A stretch of DNA of 57,485 nucleotides, from positions 1-57,485 of the forward strand of contig CALEDH010000010.1 of the NCBI GenBank assembly GCA_937949785.1. Direction: 5' to 3'. The stretch comes from an uncultured Sulfolobales archaeon. Its GTDB lineage: Archaea > Thermoproteota > Thermoprotei_A > Sulfolobales > NBVN01. Shown here piece by piece: positions 8,328 through 17,180 of this stretch (position 1 is the stretch's first letter; each line of letters begins with the position of its first letter). Both the position numbers and the translations under genes were made by a program. The notes beneath the pieces are model-generated. The model was not told where the DNA came from, made no database searches, and saw nothing but the letters and a program-made list of their open reading frames with translations.

Positions 8328-9845
8328 TTGAGCGACATTAAGATTAAAAGGCTTGAAGACCTAAGCATTAGCCCTGCTGTCGTTAGTAAGTTGAGGGAGG
8401 CAGGGTATAGGACTCTAGAAGCGTTGGCAGCTGCTAACATCAATGAATTGGCAACGGTTATTGGTATACCACTACCTACTGCTCAGAGGATAGTTAACCA
8501 GGCTAGAGAGGCTTTAGGACTTAGATTTAAGACTGCCTTAGAGGTTAAGAAGGAGAGATTAGGTATTAAGAAAATTACTACGGGTTCTAGGAATTTAGAC
8601 GGTCTGCTGGGAGGAGGTGTTGAAATTAAAACCATTACGGAGTTATTCGGTGAATATGGTACTGGGAAGTGTTTCGCAAAGGATACTGAGGTAGTCTACT
8701 ACAGTGGTGATGAAATCTACATAGAAGCTATTGAGGAGATGTACATCAAATACCGTAATTCGTCTAAGGAGGAAGTATATGATGATGGGTTCTTAGTACG
8801 TGTTAGTAACTTATACGTACCGACAATAATCGAAGGCAGTTTAGCGATTGTTAAGAGTAGCGGTATTTATAAAGAAGTGGTTAGCGATCTCTTAGAAATA
8901 AAATTAGATGATAATACTACTTTAAGGATTACAGCTCGCCATCCAATGTTAGTGGTTACCGACGGATATTTAAAGTGGTGTCCTGCGAAATACCTAAGAC
9001 CTGGAGATATCATCGTAGGTGTTAGGAGATCTGTTAAGCTTAATGAGTTGGGGAACTTAAGGTATGTAGATAATTTAAAGGAGGTTGGTTTAGATAGCAT
9101 AGCTTTGTTTAACGGCTTAACGTACCGCAGTGTTAAGGATATAGAGGTTATGAGGTATAATGATTATGTATACGATTTAATTGTTCCGAAGGTCCACTAC
9201 TTCATAGACCCTAACGGCTTAATCCTCCATAACACCCAGCTATGCCATCAGCTCTCAGTAAACGTTCAACTACCTATGGAGAAGGGGGGCTTAGCTGGTA
9301 GGGCATTGTACATAGATAGTGAGGGCACTTTTAGATGGGAGCGTGTTGAGGCTATGGCAAGGGGGCTTGGTTTAAATCCTGATGAAGTCATGGAGAACAT
9401 CATATATATAAGAGCTGTTAACAGTGACCATCAGATAGCAATAGTTGATGAAATTATGGAGTTAATACCTAAGGAGAACATAAGATTACTTGTTATAGAT
9501 TCGGTTACAGGTCATTTTAGGGCTGAATATCCAGGCCGTGAAAACTTAGCGCTCAGGCAGCAGAAACTTAATAGACATCTACATCAGCTTAATAGGATTG
9601 CTGATATGTATGACATCGCAGTAGTAGTAACTAATCAAGTTATGGCACGGCCAGACGTCTTCTACGGAGATCCAACTCAGGCTGTAGGTGGGCATATACT
9701 AGCACACGCACCTGGGGTTAGAGTTCAATTAAGGCGGAGTAGGGGCAGTAGGAGGATTGCTAGAATCGTAGATGCTCCACACCTACCGGAAGGTGAGGCA
9801 GTTTTCGCAATAACTGAAGTAGGAATTAAGGATGTTGAGGAATGA
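8328..9845 (+). CDS. radA: RadA recombinase precursor with intein
   Basis: 505 residues encoding RadA (RecA/Rad51 family) interrupted by an intein. The flanks join to a 317-residue RadA. The N-terminal helix-hairpin-helix domain lies at 1-65. Walker A is GEYGTGK (108-114) continuing TQ at 303-304 after the intein, Walker B is LLVIDSV, and later come [22 protein letters not shown] (loop L2 region) and the conserved AHAPGVR. RadA forms filaments on single-stranded DNA for strand exchange. The start is TTG 8328 directly after GGGAGG, about 25 bases from a TATA-like actttataatag. The next gene overlaps by 4 nt. Confidence 0.97.
   Translation: MSDIKIKRLEDLSISPAVVSKLREAGYRTLEALAAANINELATVIGIPLPTAQRIVNQAREALGLRFKTALEVKKERLGIKKITTGSRNLDGLLGGGVEIKTITELFGEYGTGKCFAKDTEVVYYSGDEIYIEAIEEMYIKYRNSSKEEVYDDGFLVRVSNLYVPTIIEGSLAIVKSSGIYKEVVSDLLEIKLDDNTTLRITARHPMLVVTDGYLKWCPAKYLRPGDIIVGVRRSVKLNELGNLRYVDNLKEVGLDSIALFNGLTYRSVKDIEVMRYNDYVYDLIVPKVHYFIDPNGLILHNTQLCHQLSVNVQLPMEKGGLAGRALYIDSEGTFRWERVEAMARGLGLNPDEVMENIIYIRAVNSDHQIAIVDEIMELIPKENIRLLVIDSVTGHFRAEYPGRENLALRQQKLNRHLHQLNRIADMYDIAVVVTNQVMARPDVFYGDPTQAVGGHILAHAPGVRVQLRRSRGSRRIARIVDAPHLPEGEAVFAITEVGIKDVEE
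8670..9233 (+). other. RadA mini-intein, 188 residues
   Basis: Residues 115-302 of the RadA precursor. It starts with Cys1 ([11 protein letters not shown], block A), has the block B histidine in TARHPMLVV, a block F string [14 protein letters not shown] and ends LILHN, with Thr as the first downstream extein residue. It sits between Lys and Thr of the Walker A motif, so RadA cannot bind ATP until splicing. The length and lack of LAGLIDADG motifs mark it as a mini-intein without a homing endonuclease. A RadA intein at the same GK/TQ site is known in Pyrococcus horikoshii. Confidence 0.95.
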
Positions 9846-10594
9846 TTTTAAACTTAGAAATACCTGGATTAGTATCCATATTAATTACATTAGCTACACT
9901 ACTTATCGCATCATATTATGATGTGAAGACTAGGGAGATCGCGGAGTTCTTATGGATACCTGCATTAGTAATATCAGCTATACTCACATACCTTACAGTA
10001 AAACCAAATACATTAGTAATTATTTTCTCACTCATACCTGCGTTACTGTTATTGATCTTCATGTTGTTCGGATTGATAGGTGGGGCTGACTTCCTGGCAA
10101 TGCTTCTAATAGGGATATCAACACCTTACTTAAACGTACTGCCCATATCCTTACTCACACTACTTTACTCATTGCTAATACCTTCAGCTATGATCATATA
10201 TAATTTTGCTGTGAATGTTGTAAGGTATTGGGATGCGTATTTAATGTTGGACTGCGGTACGGCATCTAAGTGGGTGTTATTATTTCTCGGTAGACCTATG
10301 AAGGTTTCATCCTTCATTAAAAGTAATTTTCTATACCCGCTGACCGTGCCTCGATGTCACCTCGATGATTACGACGTTATATGTAGGACTTCCTTCGACA
10401 TAAATGAGGACTTTAAGGAAAATATAAATCATGTGAATATTTGCTTAAGTAAGGGCTATTTAAAATATGATGACTATATCTGGGTGACTCCTGCACTACC
10501 CCACGTTTTCTTCATAACTATTGGTTACTTACTAGCGTTAATAACTCCTGAGGAACTTATTTACAGTGTGTTCAAAGTACTATTAGGTATTTGA
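9842..10594 (+). CDS. Archaeal prepilin peptidase (FlaK/PibD type)
   Basis: 250 residues, integral membrane aspartic protease of family A24. The two catalytic aspartates are visible in [10 protein letters not shown] (Asp27) and GGADFLAM (about Asp82). At least four hydrophobic segments lie in the first 120 residues and one near the C-terminus. Such enzymes cut the short signal peptide of class III preproteins for archaella, pili and sugar-binding assemblies. Its ATG overlaps the radA stop by four bases (ATGA), so translation is probably coupled although the functions are unrelated. No pilin gene is seen nearby. Confidence 0.88.
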   Translation: MILNLEIPGLVSILITLATLLIASYYDVKTREIAEFLWIPALVISAILTYLTVKPNTLVIIFSLIPALLLLIFMLFGLIGGADFLAMLLIGISTPYLNVLPISLLTLLYSLLIPSAMIIYNFAVNVVRYWDAYLMLDCGTASKWVLLFLGRPMKVSSFIKSNFLYPLTVPRCHLDDYDVICRTSFDINEDFKENINHVNICLSKGYLKYDDYIWVTPALPHVFFITIGYLLALITPEELIYSVFKVLLGI

Positions 10595-10604
10595 GGGTGG
10601 TAGA

Positions 10605-11108
10605 TTGGGTTATAAGGTCTTATGGGCGCCATGGCGTATGAAGTACATAGCTATGCATCAAGGTAAAACTTGCATATTCTGCGATGCTAGAAGTAAGTCT
10701 GATGATGAGTCTTACGTGATCTTCAGAAGTTCTAATTCGTTCGCTATGCTTAACTTATACCCATATAATACGGCGCATGTGATGATAGCGCCCTACAGAC
10801 ATGTTAATAGTTTTGAACTATTAAGCGATGAGGAACTCCTAGACCTCATGAAGCTCATGAGATTAGTGCTTAAATCCATAGATAGCGAGTATAGACCTCA
10901 AGGTTATAATATCGGAGCTAACTTAGGGCGGGTAGCTGGCGCTGGTATTGAAGACCACCTACACCTACATATAGTGCCGCGATGGTTAGGTGATACGAAT
11001 TACATGCCTTTAATCGCTGGTGTTAAGGTAATTCCCGAAGATATTAACGAGACCTACTCTAGGTTGAGGAAATCTATTAATGAAATTTTTAAGCTATCTA
11101 GTAAATGA
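10605..11108 (+). CDS. HIT-family nucleotide hydrolase/transferase
   Basis: 167 residues. The histidine triad is HLHLHIVP near residues 126-133, preceded by YNTAHVMIAPYRH. The N-terminal LWAPWRMKYI and the ICIFCDA-like CIFCDARS pair of cysteines match the archaeal/bacterial Ap4A phosphorylase-like branch of HIT proteins. Such enzymes cleave nucleoside polyphosphates or nucleoside-phosphoramidates. The start is TTG 10605 after GAGGGTGG. It lies 10 nt after the prepilin peptidase and is probably the last gene of the radA operon. Confidence 0.9.
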   Translation: MGYKVLWAPWRMKYIAMHQGKTCIFCDARSKSDDESYVIFRSSNSFAMLNLYPYNTAHVMIAPYRHVNSFELLSDEELLDLMKLMRLVLKSIDSEYRPQGYNIGANLGRVAGAGIEDHLHLHIVPRWLGDTNYMPLIAGVKVIPEDINETYSRLRKSINEIFKLSSK

Positions 11109-11131
11109 TAAAAACTTAGTGTTTACCGCAC

Positions 11132-12574
11132 TTACTTCCTTATAAATCCTGCATATCTAGCCCACTGATATAGAGCTCCGAGAGTCTTCACAGCTCTCTC
11201 AGGTTGGCAGAAGAATGTGGGGACACTTGCATGGGTCTCTATATAGTCAACGGCCTGTAAGGTCTCAGGTATATCGCCGCTCATAGATACAACTACAGGT
11301 TTATCCATTCCGTTAGCTCTAGCCTCACTAACACCCTCAACTACAGCTTTAGCAAACTCCATCGGCGGAGTTATCACCGTATGCCAATGACCTATAATTA
11401 CCGCATCGGTCTTAGGATGCATTAACGCTAACTTAATACCTTTTTGCACCATGTCAGGCGTGCATGAACCCGTTATATCCATGGGATTGCCGAAAGCGCC
11501 GAATGGGGGTACAAACTTCTTAAACTCGTCTACGAGGTCTTGAGGGGCCTCCATTAAATATAGGTTATTATCTGCTGCGGCATCGCAGAGTAACACACCT
11601 AAGCCGCCGGCCATAGTGATTATGAATACGTTCTCACCCTTAGGTGGTGGAAGCATAGCTAATGACCTACCAATGTCGAATAACTCGTCTAAGGCGTAGA
11701 CTCTAATAATACCTGCCTTCCTAAACGCTGCGTTAATCACTTCATCAGATGCTGTGAGCGCCGCTGTATGTGATTTCGCTGCTTTCTCACCATAGCCTGT
11801 CCTACCAGCCTTCAAGATCACTATTGGCTTCTTCTTAGAGACAATCCTAGCGGTTTCAATGAACTTCTTACCGTCCTTTATGGATTCCATGTGAAACGCT
11901 ACAGCCTTAGTATTTTCATCAGCGTAGAAGTACCAGAGTAGGTCTGAGTGGTCGATATCAGACATATTACCTAAGCCAACGTTTATAGATATTCCAGCCT
12001 TCTTCCATCTAGCATAGCCGAAGGCGGCCATACCGACGCCGCCGCTCTGAGCTACGACTGCTAAACCACCCTTATATTCGTAAGGTATTGTGAACGATAG
12101 GCTTAAATTATACCAAGGGCTGTAAATACCGTATGTATTAGGACCTATAATTCTGATGCCATGCTCTCTGGCCGTACTAACTAACTTCTCCTGTAGTTCC
12201 GGATTACCTGTCTCAGCAAACCCTGATGAGACAACAACAGCAACTGGTACCTTCTTCTCACTTAATGATGGGATTACGTCAGGCACCATAGCAGCTGGTA
12301 TCGATATTAATGCGGCATCAACTTCAGGGTCCGGTACCGCCTTAATATCAGGATAGCATTTAACCCCTAATATCTCCGTAGCTCTGGGATTTATTGGGTA
12401 TATCTTCCCCTGATACCCTCCGTCCAATAAGTTCTTTATAACGGCATAACCAACTCTGCCCGGCTCTCTCGAAGCACCGATTACGGCAACATTTTTAGGC
12501 CTGAAGAACCTCATAAACCTATTTATAAGGTCTTTTCCATACTCTGGAATACCTTCTGCGCTATACGAACTCAT
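11132..12574 (-). CDS. ADP-forming acyl-CoA synthetase, alpha subunit
   Basis: About 480 residues from ATG 12574. The N-terminal CoA-binding domain shows NVAVIGASREPGRVGY, and two succinyl-CoA-synthetase-like domains follow, with GPNTYGI and VAQSGGVGMA. The active-site phosphohistidine is expected in AAKSHTAAL. The enzyme class converts acyl-CoA, ADP and phosphate to the acid, CoA and ATP, a route of ATP synthesis in fermentative archaea. In split forms the ATP-grasp beta subunit is separate; it is not in this window. Substrate may be acetyl-, branched or hydroxyacyl-CoA. A longer start at 12586 is possible. Confidence 0.87.
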   Translation of the reverse strand: MSSYSAEGIPEYGKDLINRFMRFFRPKNVAVIGASREPGRVGYAVIKNLLDGGYQGKIYPINPRATEILGVKCYPDIKAVPDPEVDAALISIPAAMVPDVIPSLSEKKVPVAVVVSSGFAETGNPELQEKLVSTAREHGIRIIGPNTYGIYSPWYNLSLSFTIPYEYKGGLAVVAQSGGVGMAAFGYARWKKAGISINVGLGNMSDIDHSDLLWYFYADENTKAVAFHMESIKDGKKFIETARIVSKKKPIVILKAGRTGYGEKAAKSHTAALTASDEVINAAFRKAGIIRVYALDELFDIGRSLAMLPPPKGENVFIITMAGGLGVLLCDAAADNNLYLMEAPQDLVDEFKKFVPPFGAFGNPMDITGSCTPDMVQKGIKLALMHPKTDAVIIGHWHTVITPPMEFAKAVVEGVSEARANGMDKPVVVSMSGDIPETLQAVDYIETHASVPTFFCQPERAVKTLGALYQWARYAGFIRK

Positions 12575-12677
12575 AACCAACACCAACTTAAATTTAAGGG
12601 AAGCATATTTAAGTGTTTACTTTAGTCGAATTTTAAATTTTTAAGACTTTTAAGTGCGTAGAGTTATTTTCGTAGTG

Positions 12678-15653
12678 GTGTCAGCTATTGATTTGGCTAC
12701 TTTGAGGGTTAAGAGTGTTGAAGAAGAGGTTAGGAAGTTCTGGAGTGAGAATAATGTATCGTCTAAGTGGAGGGAATTCAGAGAAAATACGCCGGTCTAC
12801 ACGTTCCTTGAAGGACCTCCAACCGTTAACGGTTACCCACATGTGGGGCATATCAGAGGTAGGACGTACAAGGACTTCGTCTTAAGGTATTATAGAATTA
12901 AAGGATACAACGTATGGGCTCAGGGGGGTTGGGACGAGCAAGGATTACCTGTTGAAGTTGAGGTTGAGAGGAAATTAGGTTTAAAGAATAAGAAAGATGT
13001 TGAGCTACTTGGTTACGAGAACTTCGTATATGAATGTAATAAACTAGTAGACCATTACTTAGAGGTTTGGTCAGATATAGGTACATCTAGGTTAGGCTTA
13101 TGGCTTGACCTGGTAAACGCGTATGAAACCCGTAAGGCCCATTATATAGAACATGTATGGCACTTCATTAAGAAGATGTATGAGAAGGGGTTACTCTTCG
13201 AAGGGTTTAGAGTTCTCCCTTACTGCCCTAGATGTGAGACAGCGTTAAGTGATGCTGAAGTTGACCAAGGATATGATGAGAAGGTATCACCGTCAATTTA
13301 CGTTAAGTTTAAAGTAGATGGTTATGATAATACGTATCTACTGGTTTGGACCACTACTCCGTGGACGTTAGTAGATAATGAAGCTGTTGCCGTGAAGGAG
13401 GACGGTGATTACTGTAAAGCATTGCTAGGTAACGACTACGTATTCATCGCTAAAGACTTAGTTACTAGTATATCAGAACTCCTAGGTGTTAAAGTAGTTT
13501 GTGTTGAAGAATTTAAGGGCGAGGCATTAAGAGGTCTGAGATATAGGCACCCGTTAATCGATGAGGTCCCAATACATGAAGAGCATGAAGATTCTCATAC
13601 AGTGGTTACGGCTGAATTCGTATCCTTAAATGAGGGCTCAGGACTGGTTCACATAGCGCCTGCGCACGGCCCTGAGGACTACGAACTAGGCATTAAGCAT
13701 GGCTTGCCGATAAGTAATAGTGTTGAGGTCAACGGGGTTTTTAACGAGTTCGGCGGATATTTCAGGAATTTAAACATTGAGGAGACCTCACGTAAGGTTA
13801 TTGAGGTCCTGAAATCTAAGGACCTCTTAGTATATGAAGGAGCTATAACCCATATGTACCCACATTGCTGGAGATGTGGGACTCCGTTAATCTATAGGAC
13901 TGATAGGCAATGGTTTTTAAGGATGACCGCTATTAAGGACGAATTAGTTAAGAGCTTAGATAGTGTTAAGATATTCCCTGAGAAACTCAGCGATAGGTTC
14001 TACAATTGGTTAGCTAATGTTAGGGATTGGACGATCTCAAGGTCGCGTATCTGGGGAACCCCCCTACCAATATGGAGATGTAGGGAGGACCCCAGTAAAT
14101 TATTGGTCGTAGGCTCTGTTGAGGAACTCATTAAGTTAGCTGTAGAGGTCCCGGATGTAGATAAGGATAGATTAGTACATAGGCCGTGGATAGATAGTGT
14201 AAAATTGCTGTCTGAAGGATGCCGTGAGTGGGTACGTGAACCATACGTAGTAGATGTGTGGATAGATAGTGGGGTAGCCTGGATAGCTAGTATTGATGGG
14301 CTGAGGAAGAAAGAACTGTTTGAAATGCTTTACCCATACGACTTCGTAACTGAAGCCATAGACCAGACTAGGGGTTGGTTCTACTCATTACTTGCTACTT
14401 CAGTTTTAATGTACGGTAAGCCGCCATACAAGAACATACTGATTCAAGGACATGTGGTTGATAAGTATGGTCAAAAGATGAGTAAATCTAAAGGCAACGT
14501 CATCTGGGCTCATGAAATATTCGATAAATACGGTGTTGACCCGGTTAGGGCCTACATATTAACGAAGTTTGCACCAGGTGATGTGTTCTCCTTCGACCCA
14601 GATGAAGTTAAGGAGATGATCAATAAGTTAAACATCGTGTGGAATATCTACAGATTTGCACATATGTATATGTCATTAGATAGGTTCGATCCTAAGACGT
14701 ATAAGTTAGGTGAACTGTTAACATCGGCAAAGGCTGAAGACCTATGGATACTTTCAAAGTTTTACAGCACTTTAAAAACCTATGAGGAAAGCATGGAGAG
14801 GTACGAGCTACATCAATCAAGTAGAGCTGTCTTTGAATACCTAATAGAGTATTTAAGTCATAGGTATGTAAGGCTTGTGAGGCCAAGGGTCTGGAGGGAG
14901 GAAGGGGATGATAAGTTCGTCGCGTATACGGTACTTTATGAGGTGTTGAAGGGGTCGTTAAAGATGCTTGCACCTATAATACCGCATATAAGTGAGTATT
15001 TATGGCAGCGCTTCGTTAAGTATTATGAACCTGATGAGGCTGAGAGCCTCCATCTAACTACACTCCCTCAAATTAATGAGGACTGTATAAGAAGTGATTT
15101 AGAAGAGGTTTTCGAGCTAATCTTTGATCTATATACCTCAGTTAACTCTCTTAGGAACCTCCTCGGCATTAAGTTAAGATGGCCTATTAGAGAGGTTAAC
15201 ATCGAATTAAGTGGAGAGTTATCTACGAAGATATTAGAATATTTAGACATAATTAAATTCTTAGCCAATACTAAGAATGTCTTCGTAACTGCTGAACTAC
15301 CTAGTAAGTGTTTAGGTGAGGACTACCTAACTAAGGACTTCAACAGATTTAAGGTGTGTGTAAGTAAGGGTGTGGATAAGGAGTTATATTTCGAAGGAAT
15401 TGCTAGGGAGCTTATTAGAAGGGTCCAAGTGATGAGGAATAAGGCAAATTTAGCAGTAGATGAGCTTATAGAACTCGCTATATTCACAGATGATGAGGAT
15501 GTGAAGGAAGCCATTAGCGTGTTCCGTAACTTCATACTTAACGAAGTCAGAGCTACGTCATTAATCGATGAGAAGGAGGATATGTACTTAGTTAAGTGGG
15601 ATCTTGAAGGTAGGGAGGTCACTATAGGTATAAGGGGTTCAAGAAGGGTTTAG
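12678..15653 (+). CDS. ileS: Isoleucyl-tRNA synthetase
   Basis: Class I synthetase of about 990 residues. The HIGH motif appears as HVGH in NGYPHVGHIRGR and the KMSKS motif as QKMSKSKGN. A CP1 editing domain lies between, and CxxC zinc-like pairs (CPRC, CWRC) are visible. The tryptophan-rich YLWQRF region starts the anticodon-binding part. The frame opens at GTG 12654, but the TATA-like tttaaatttttaag at 12632-12645 predicts transcript start near 12665. GTG 12675 or 12678 is therefore the more likely start; I chose 12678. It diverges from the acyl-CoA synthetase gene and converges with serS. Confidence 0.96.
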   Translation: MSAIDLATLRVKSVEEEVRKFWSENNVSSKWREFRENTPVYTFLEGPPTVNGYPHVGHIRGRTYKDFVLRYYRIKGYNVWAQGGWDEQGLPVEVEVERKLGLKNKKDVELLGYENFVYECNKLVDHYLEVWSDIGTSRLGLWLDLVNAYETRKAHYIEHVWHFIKKMYEKGLLFEGFRVLPYCPRCETALSDAEVDQGYDEKVSPSIYVKFKVDGYDNTYLLVWTTTPWTLVDNEAVAVKEDGDYCKALLGNDYVFIAKDLVTSISELLGVKVVCVEEFKGEALRGLRYRHPLIDEVPIHEEHEDSHTVVTAEFVSLNEGSGLVHIAPAHGPEDYELGIKHGLPISNSVEVNGVFNEFGGYFRNLNIEETSRKVIEVLKSKDLLVYEGAITHMYPHCWRCGTPLIYRTDRQWFLRMTAIKDELVKSLDSVKIFPEKLSDRFYNWLANVRDWTISRSRIWGTPLPIWRCREDPSKLLVVGSVEELIKLAVEVPDVDKDRLVHRPWIDSVKLLSEGCREWVREPYVVDVWIDSGVAWIASIDGLRKKELFEMLYPYDFVTEAIDQTRGWFYSLLATSVLMYGKPPYKNILIQGHVVDKYGQKMSKSKGNVIWAHEIFDKYGVDPVRAYILTKFAPGDVFSFDPDEVKEMINKLNIVWNIYRFAHMYMSLDRFDPKTYKLGELLTSAKAEDLWILSKFYSTLKTYEESMERYELHQSSRAVFEYLIEYLSHRYVRLVRPRVWREEGDDKFVAYTVLYEVLKGSLKMLAPIIPHISEYLWQRFVKYYEPDEAESLHLTTLPQINEDCIRSDLEEVFELIFDLYTSVNSLRNLLGIKLRWPIREVNIELSGELSTKILEYLDIIKFLANTKNVFVTAELPSKCLGEDYLTKDFNRFKVCVSKGVDKELYFEGIARELIRRVQVMRNKANLAVDELIELAIFTDDEDVKEAISVFRNFILNEVRATSLIDEKEDMYLVKWDLEGREVTIGIRGSRRV

Positions 15654-15671
15654 ATACGATGAACTCTGATA

Positions 15672-17051
15672 CTATTTGACAAACTTCTTAGTTGGATGTA
15701 CATAGTCCTTAGGTGCTTTGCTGTAACATTCTAAATATTTACGAAGTGCTTTAGGTATTTCAACCGCACCGTCAGTTTTTTGGTGGTTCTCAAGTATTGC
15801 GGTTATGGTTCTAGTGCTAGCAATAGCTGTTGAGTTTAATGTGTAGATGTAATCCCTAACACCTCCCTTACGTCTTAAATACCTGATGCGGAGTCTATAT
15901 GATTGCCAGTCAGTGCAATTACTACAGCTAACCAACTCTCTGAACTTACCTTGAGCTGGGTACCAAACCTCTAAGTCATATTTCTTAGCTGCCGGAGCCC
16001 CTAACTCACCGGAAGACACATTAACCACTCTGAACGGTAGTTCTAAACCTCGATATAGTTCCTCAGCATTACTGATTAATTGTTCGAAGACTTCCCAACT
16101 CTGCTCAGGTAAGGTATACGCGAATTGTTCTACTTTATGGAATTGATGTACTCTGAAGATCCCTTTAATATCCCTACTACCTGCTCCAGCCTCCTTCCTA
16201 AAGGAGGGGCTAATACCTACATATAGGATTGGTAGGTTGTCTTCAAGTAATTCATCACCTGCATGAAGAGCTGCAAGAGAGTGTTCGGCAGTAGCTATCA
16301 AGTATAGATCCTCACCATCAATTTTATATATCGCATCCTTAAACGTGTTTAAGTCTATAACGCCGGACATGTACTGATGCCTAAGCATATATGGGGGGAG
16401 TACTAACTTAAACCCCTTATTAGTCAGATAATCTATTGCGTAGGTCAGCAATGCTATGTCAAGCCAGACAATATCATCAAATAAGTAGTAAAACCTCGAC
16501 GACGCTACCTCAGCAGCTTTTAGAGTATCCCCTAAATTAAGCACGTATTCTAACATATCTGCATGACCCACCGGCTTCCAGTCAATTACTTCATAATCCA
16601 TATTCATACCCAGCTCTACGGTAGACTTCATGAACTCATCTAAGAACTCGCTATACACCTTAGCCCTACCCCAAACCCTTACAGGAACGTTATATCTGTC
16701 GTCAGGACCTACTGGGACTGAGGGATGTACGATATTAGGCATTAAGGAAAGCATGTTATCCCTAGCCCTCTCAACCTCATCTAACTTCCTCTCAAGGTCT
16801 TCTATATTCTTCAGAAGTTTTTTAGCCTCGCTTATCAGAGCTTCACGCCTATCCCCACTTAACTTAGCTACCTGCTGACTTATCTGATTATGTTTATGCC
16901 TTAAATTATTAACCTCTGTCAACAACCTCCTCCACTCAACATCATATCTTATAGCTTCATCAACTAATGAAACTTCCATGAACCTCTTCCTCAGCGAGTC
17001 ACGAAGTACTTCAGGGTCTCTCCTCAAATACTCTAATATACTCCACGGCAT
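15672..17051 (-). CDS. serS: Seryl-tRNA synthetase
   Basis: 459 residues, class II enzyme of the common (not methanogen) type. Residues ~35-110 form the long antiparallel coiled coil that grips the tRNA-Ser variable arm ([18 protein letters not shown], then [16 protein letters not shown]). The active site shows TAEHSL, motif 2 [14 protein letters not shown] and motif 3 [12 protein letters not shown]. It charges tRNA-Ser with serine. The start is ATG 17051. Its end lies 18 bases from the end of convergent ileS. Confidence 0.96.
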   Translation of the reverse strand: MPWSILEYLRRDPEVLRDSLRKRFMEVSLVDEAIRYDVEWRRLLTEVNNLRHKHNQISQQVAKLSGDRREALISEAKKLLKNIEDLERKLDEVERARDNMLSLMPNIVHPSVPVGPDDRYNVPVRVWGRAKVYSEFLDEFMKSTVELGMNMDYEVIDWKPVGHADMLEYVLNLGDTLKAAEVASSRFYYLFDDIVWLDIALLTYAIDYLTNKGFKLVLPPYMLRHQYMSGVIDLNTFKDAIYKIDGEDLYLIATAEHSLAALHAGDELLEDNLPILYVGISPSFRKEAGAGSRDIKGIFRVHQFHKVEQFAYTLPEQSWEVFEQLISNAEELYRGLELPFRVVNVSSGELGAPAAKKYDLEVWYPAQGKFRELVSCSNCTDWQSYRLRIRYLRRKGGVRDYIYTLNSTAIASTRTITAILENHQKTDGAVEIPKALRKYLECYSKAPKDYVHPTKKFVK

Positions 17052-17180
17052 CTAATCCCCTCTAAAACACTTCATAGGTTTCAAAATATAAATAGGTTTA
17101 CTTAACTTAATCTCTGTGAAGAACTAGTTGTTAAGGCTGAGATGGAATAAGTAGTTAATTTAACTATTTAATACTGCGTC

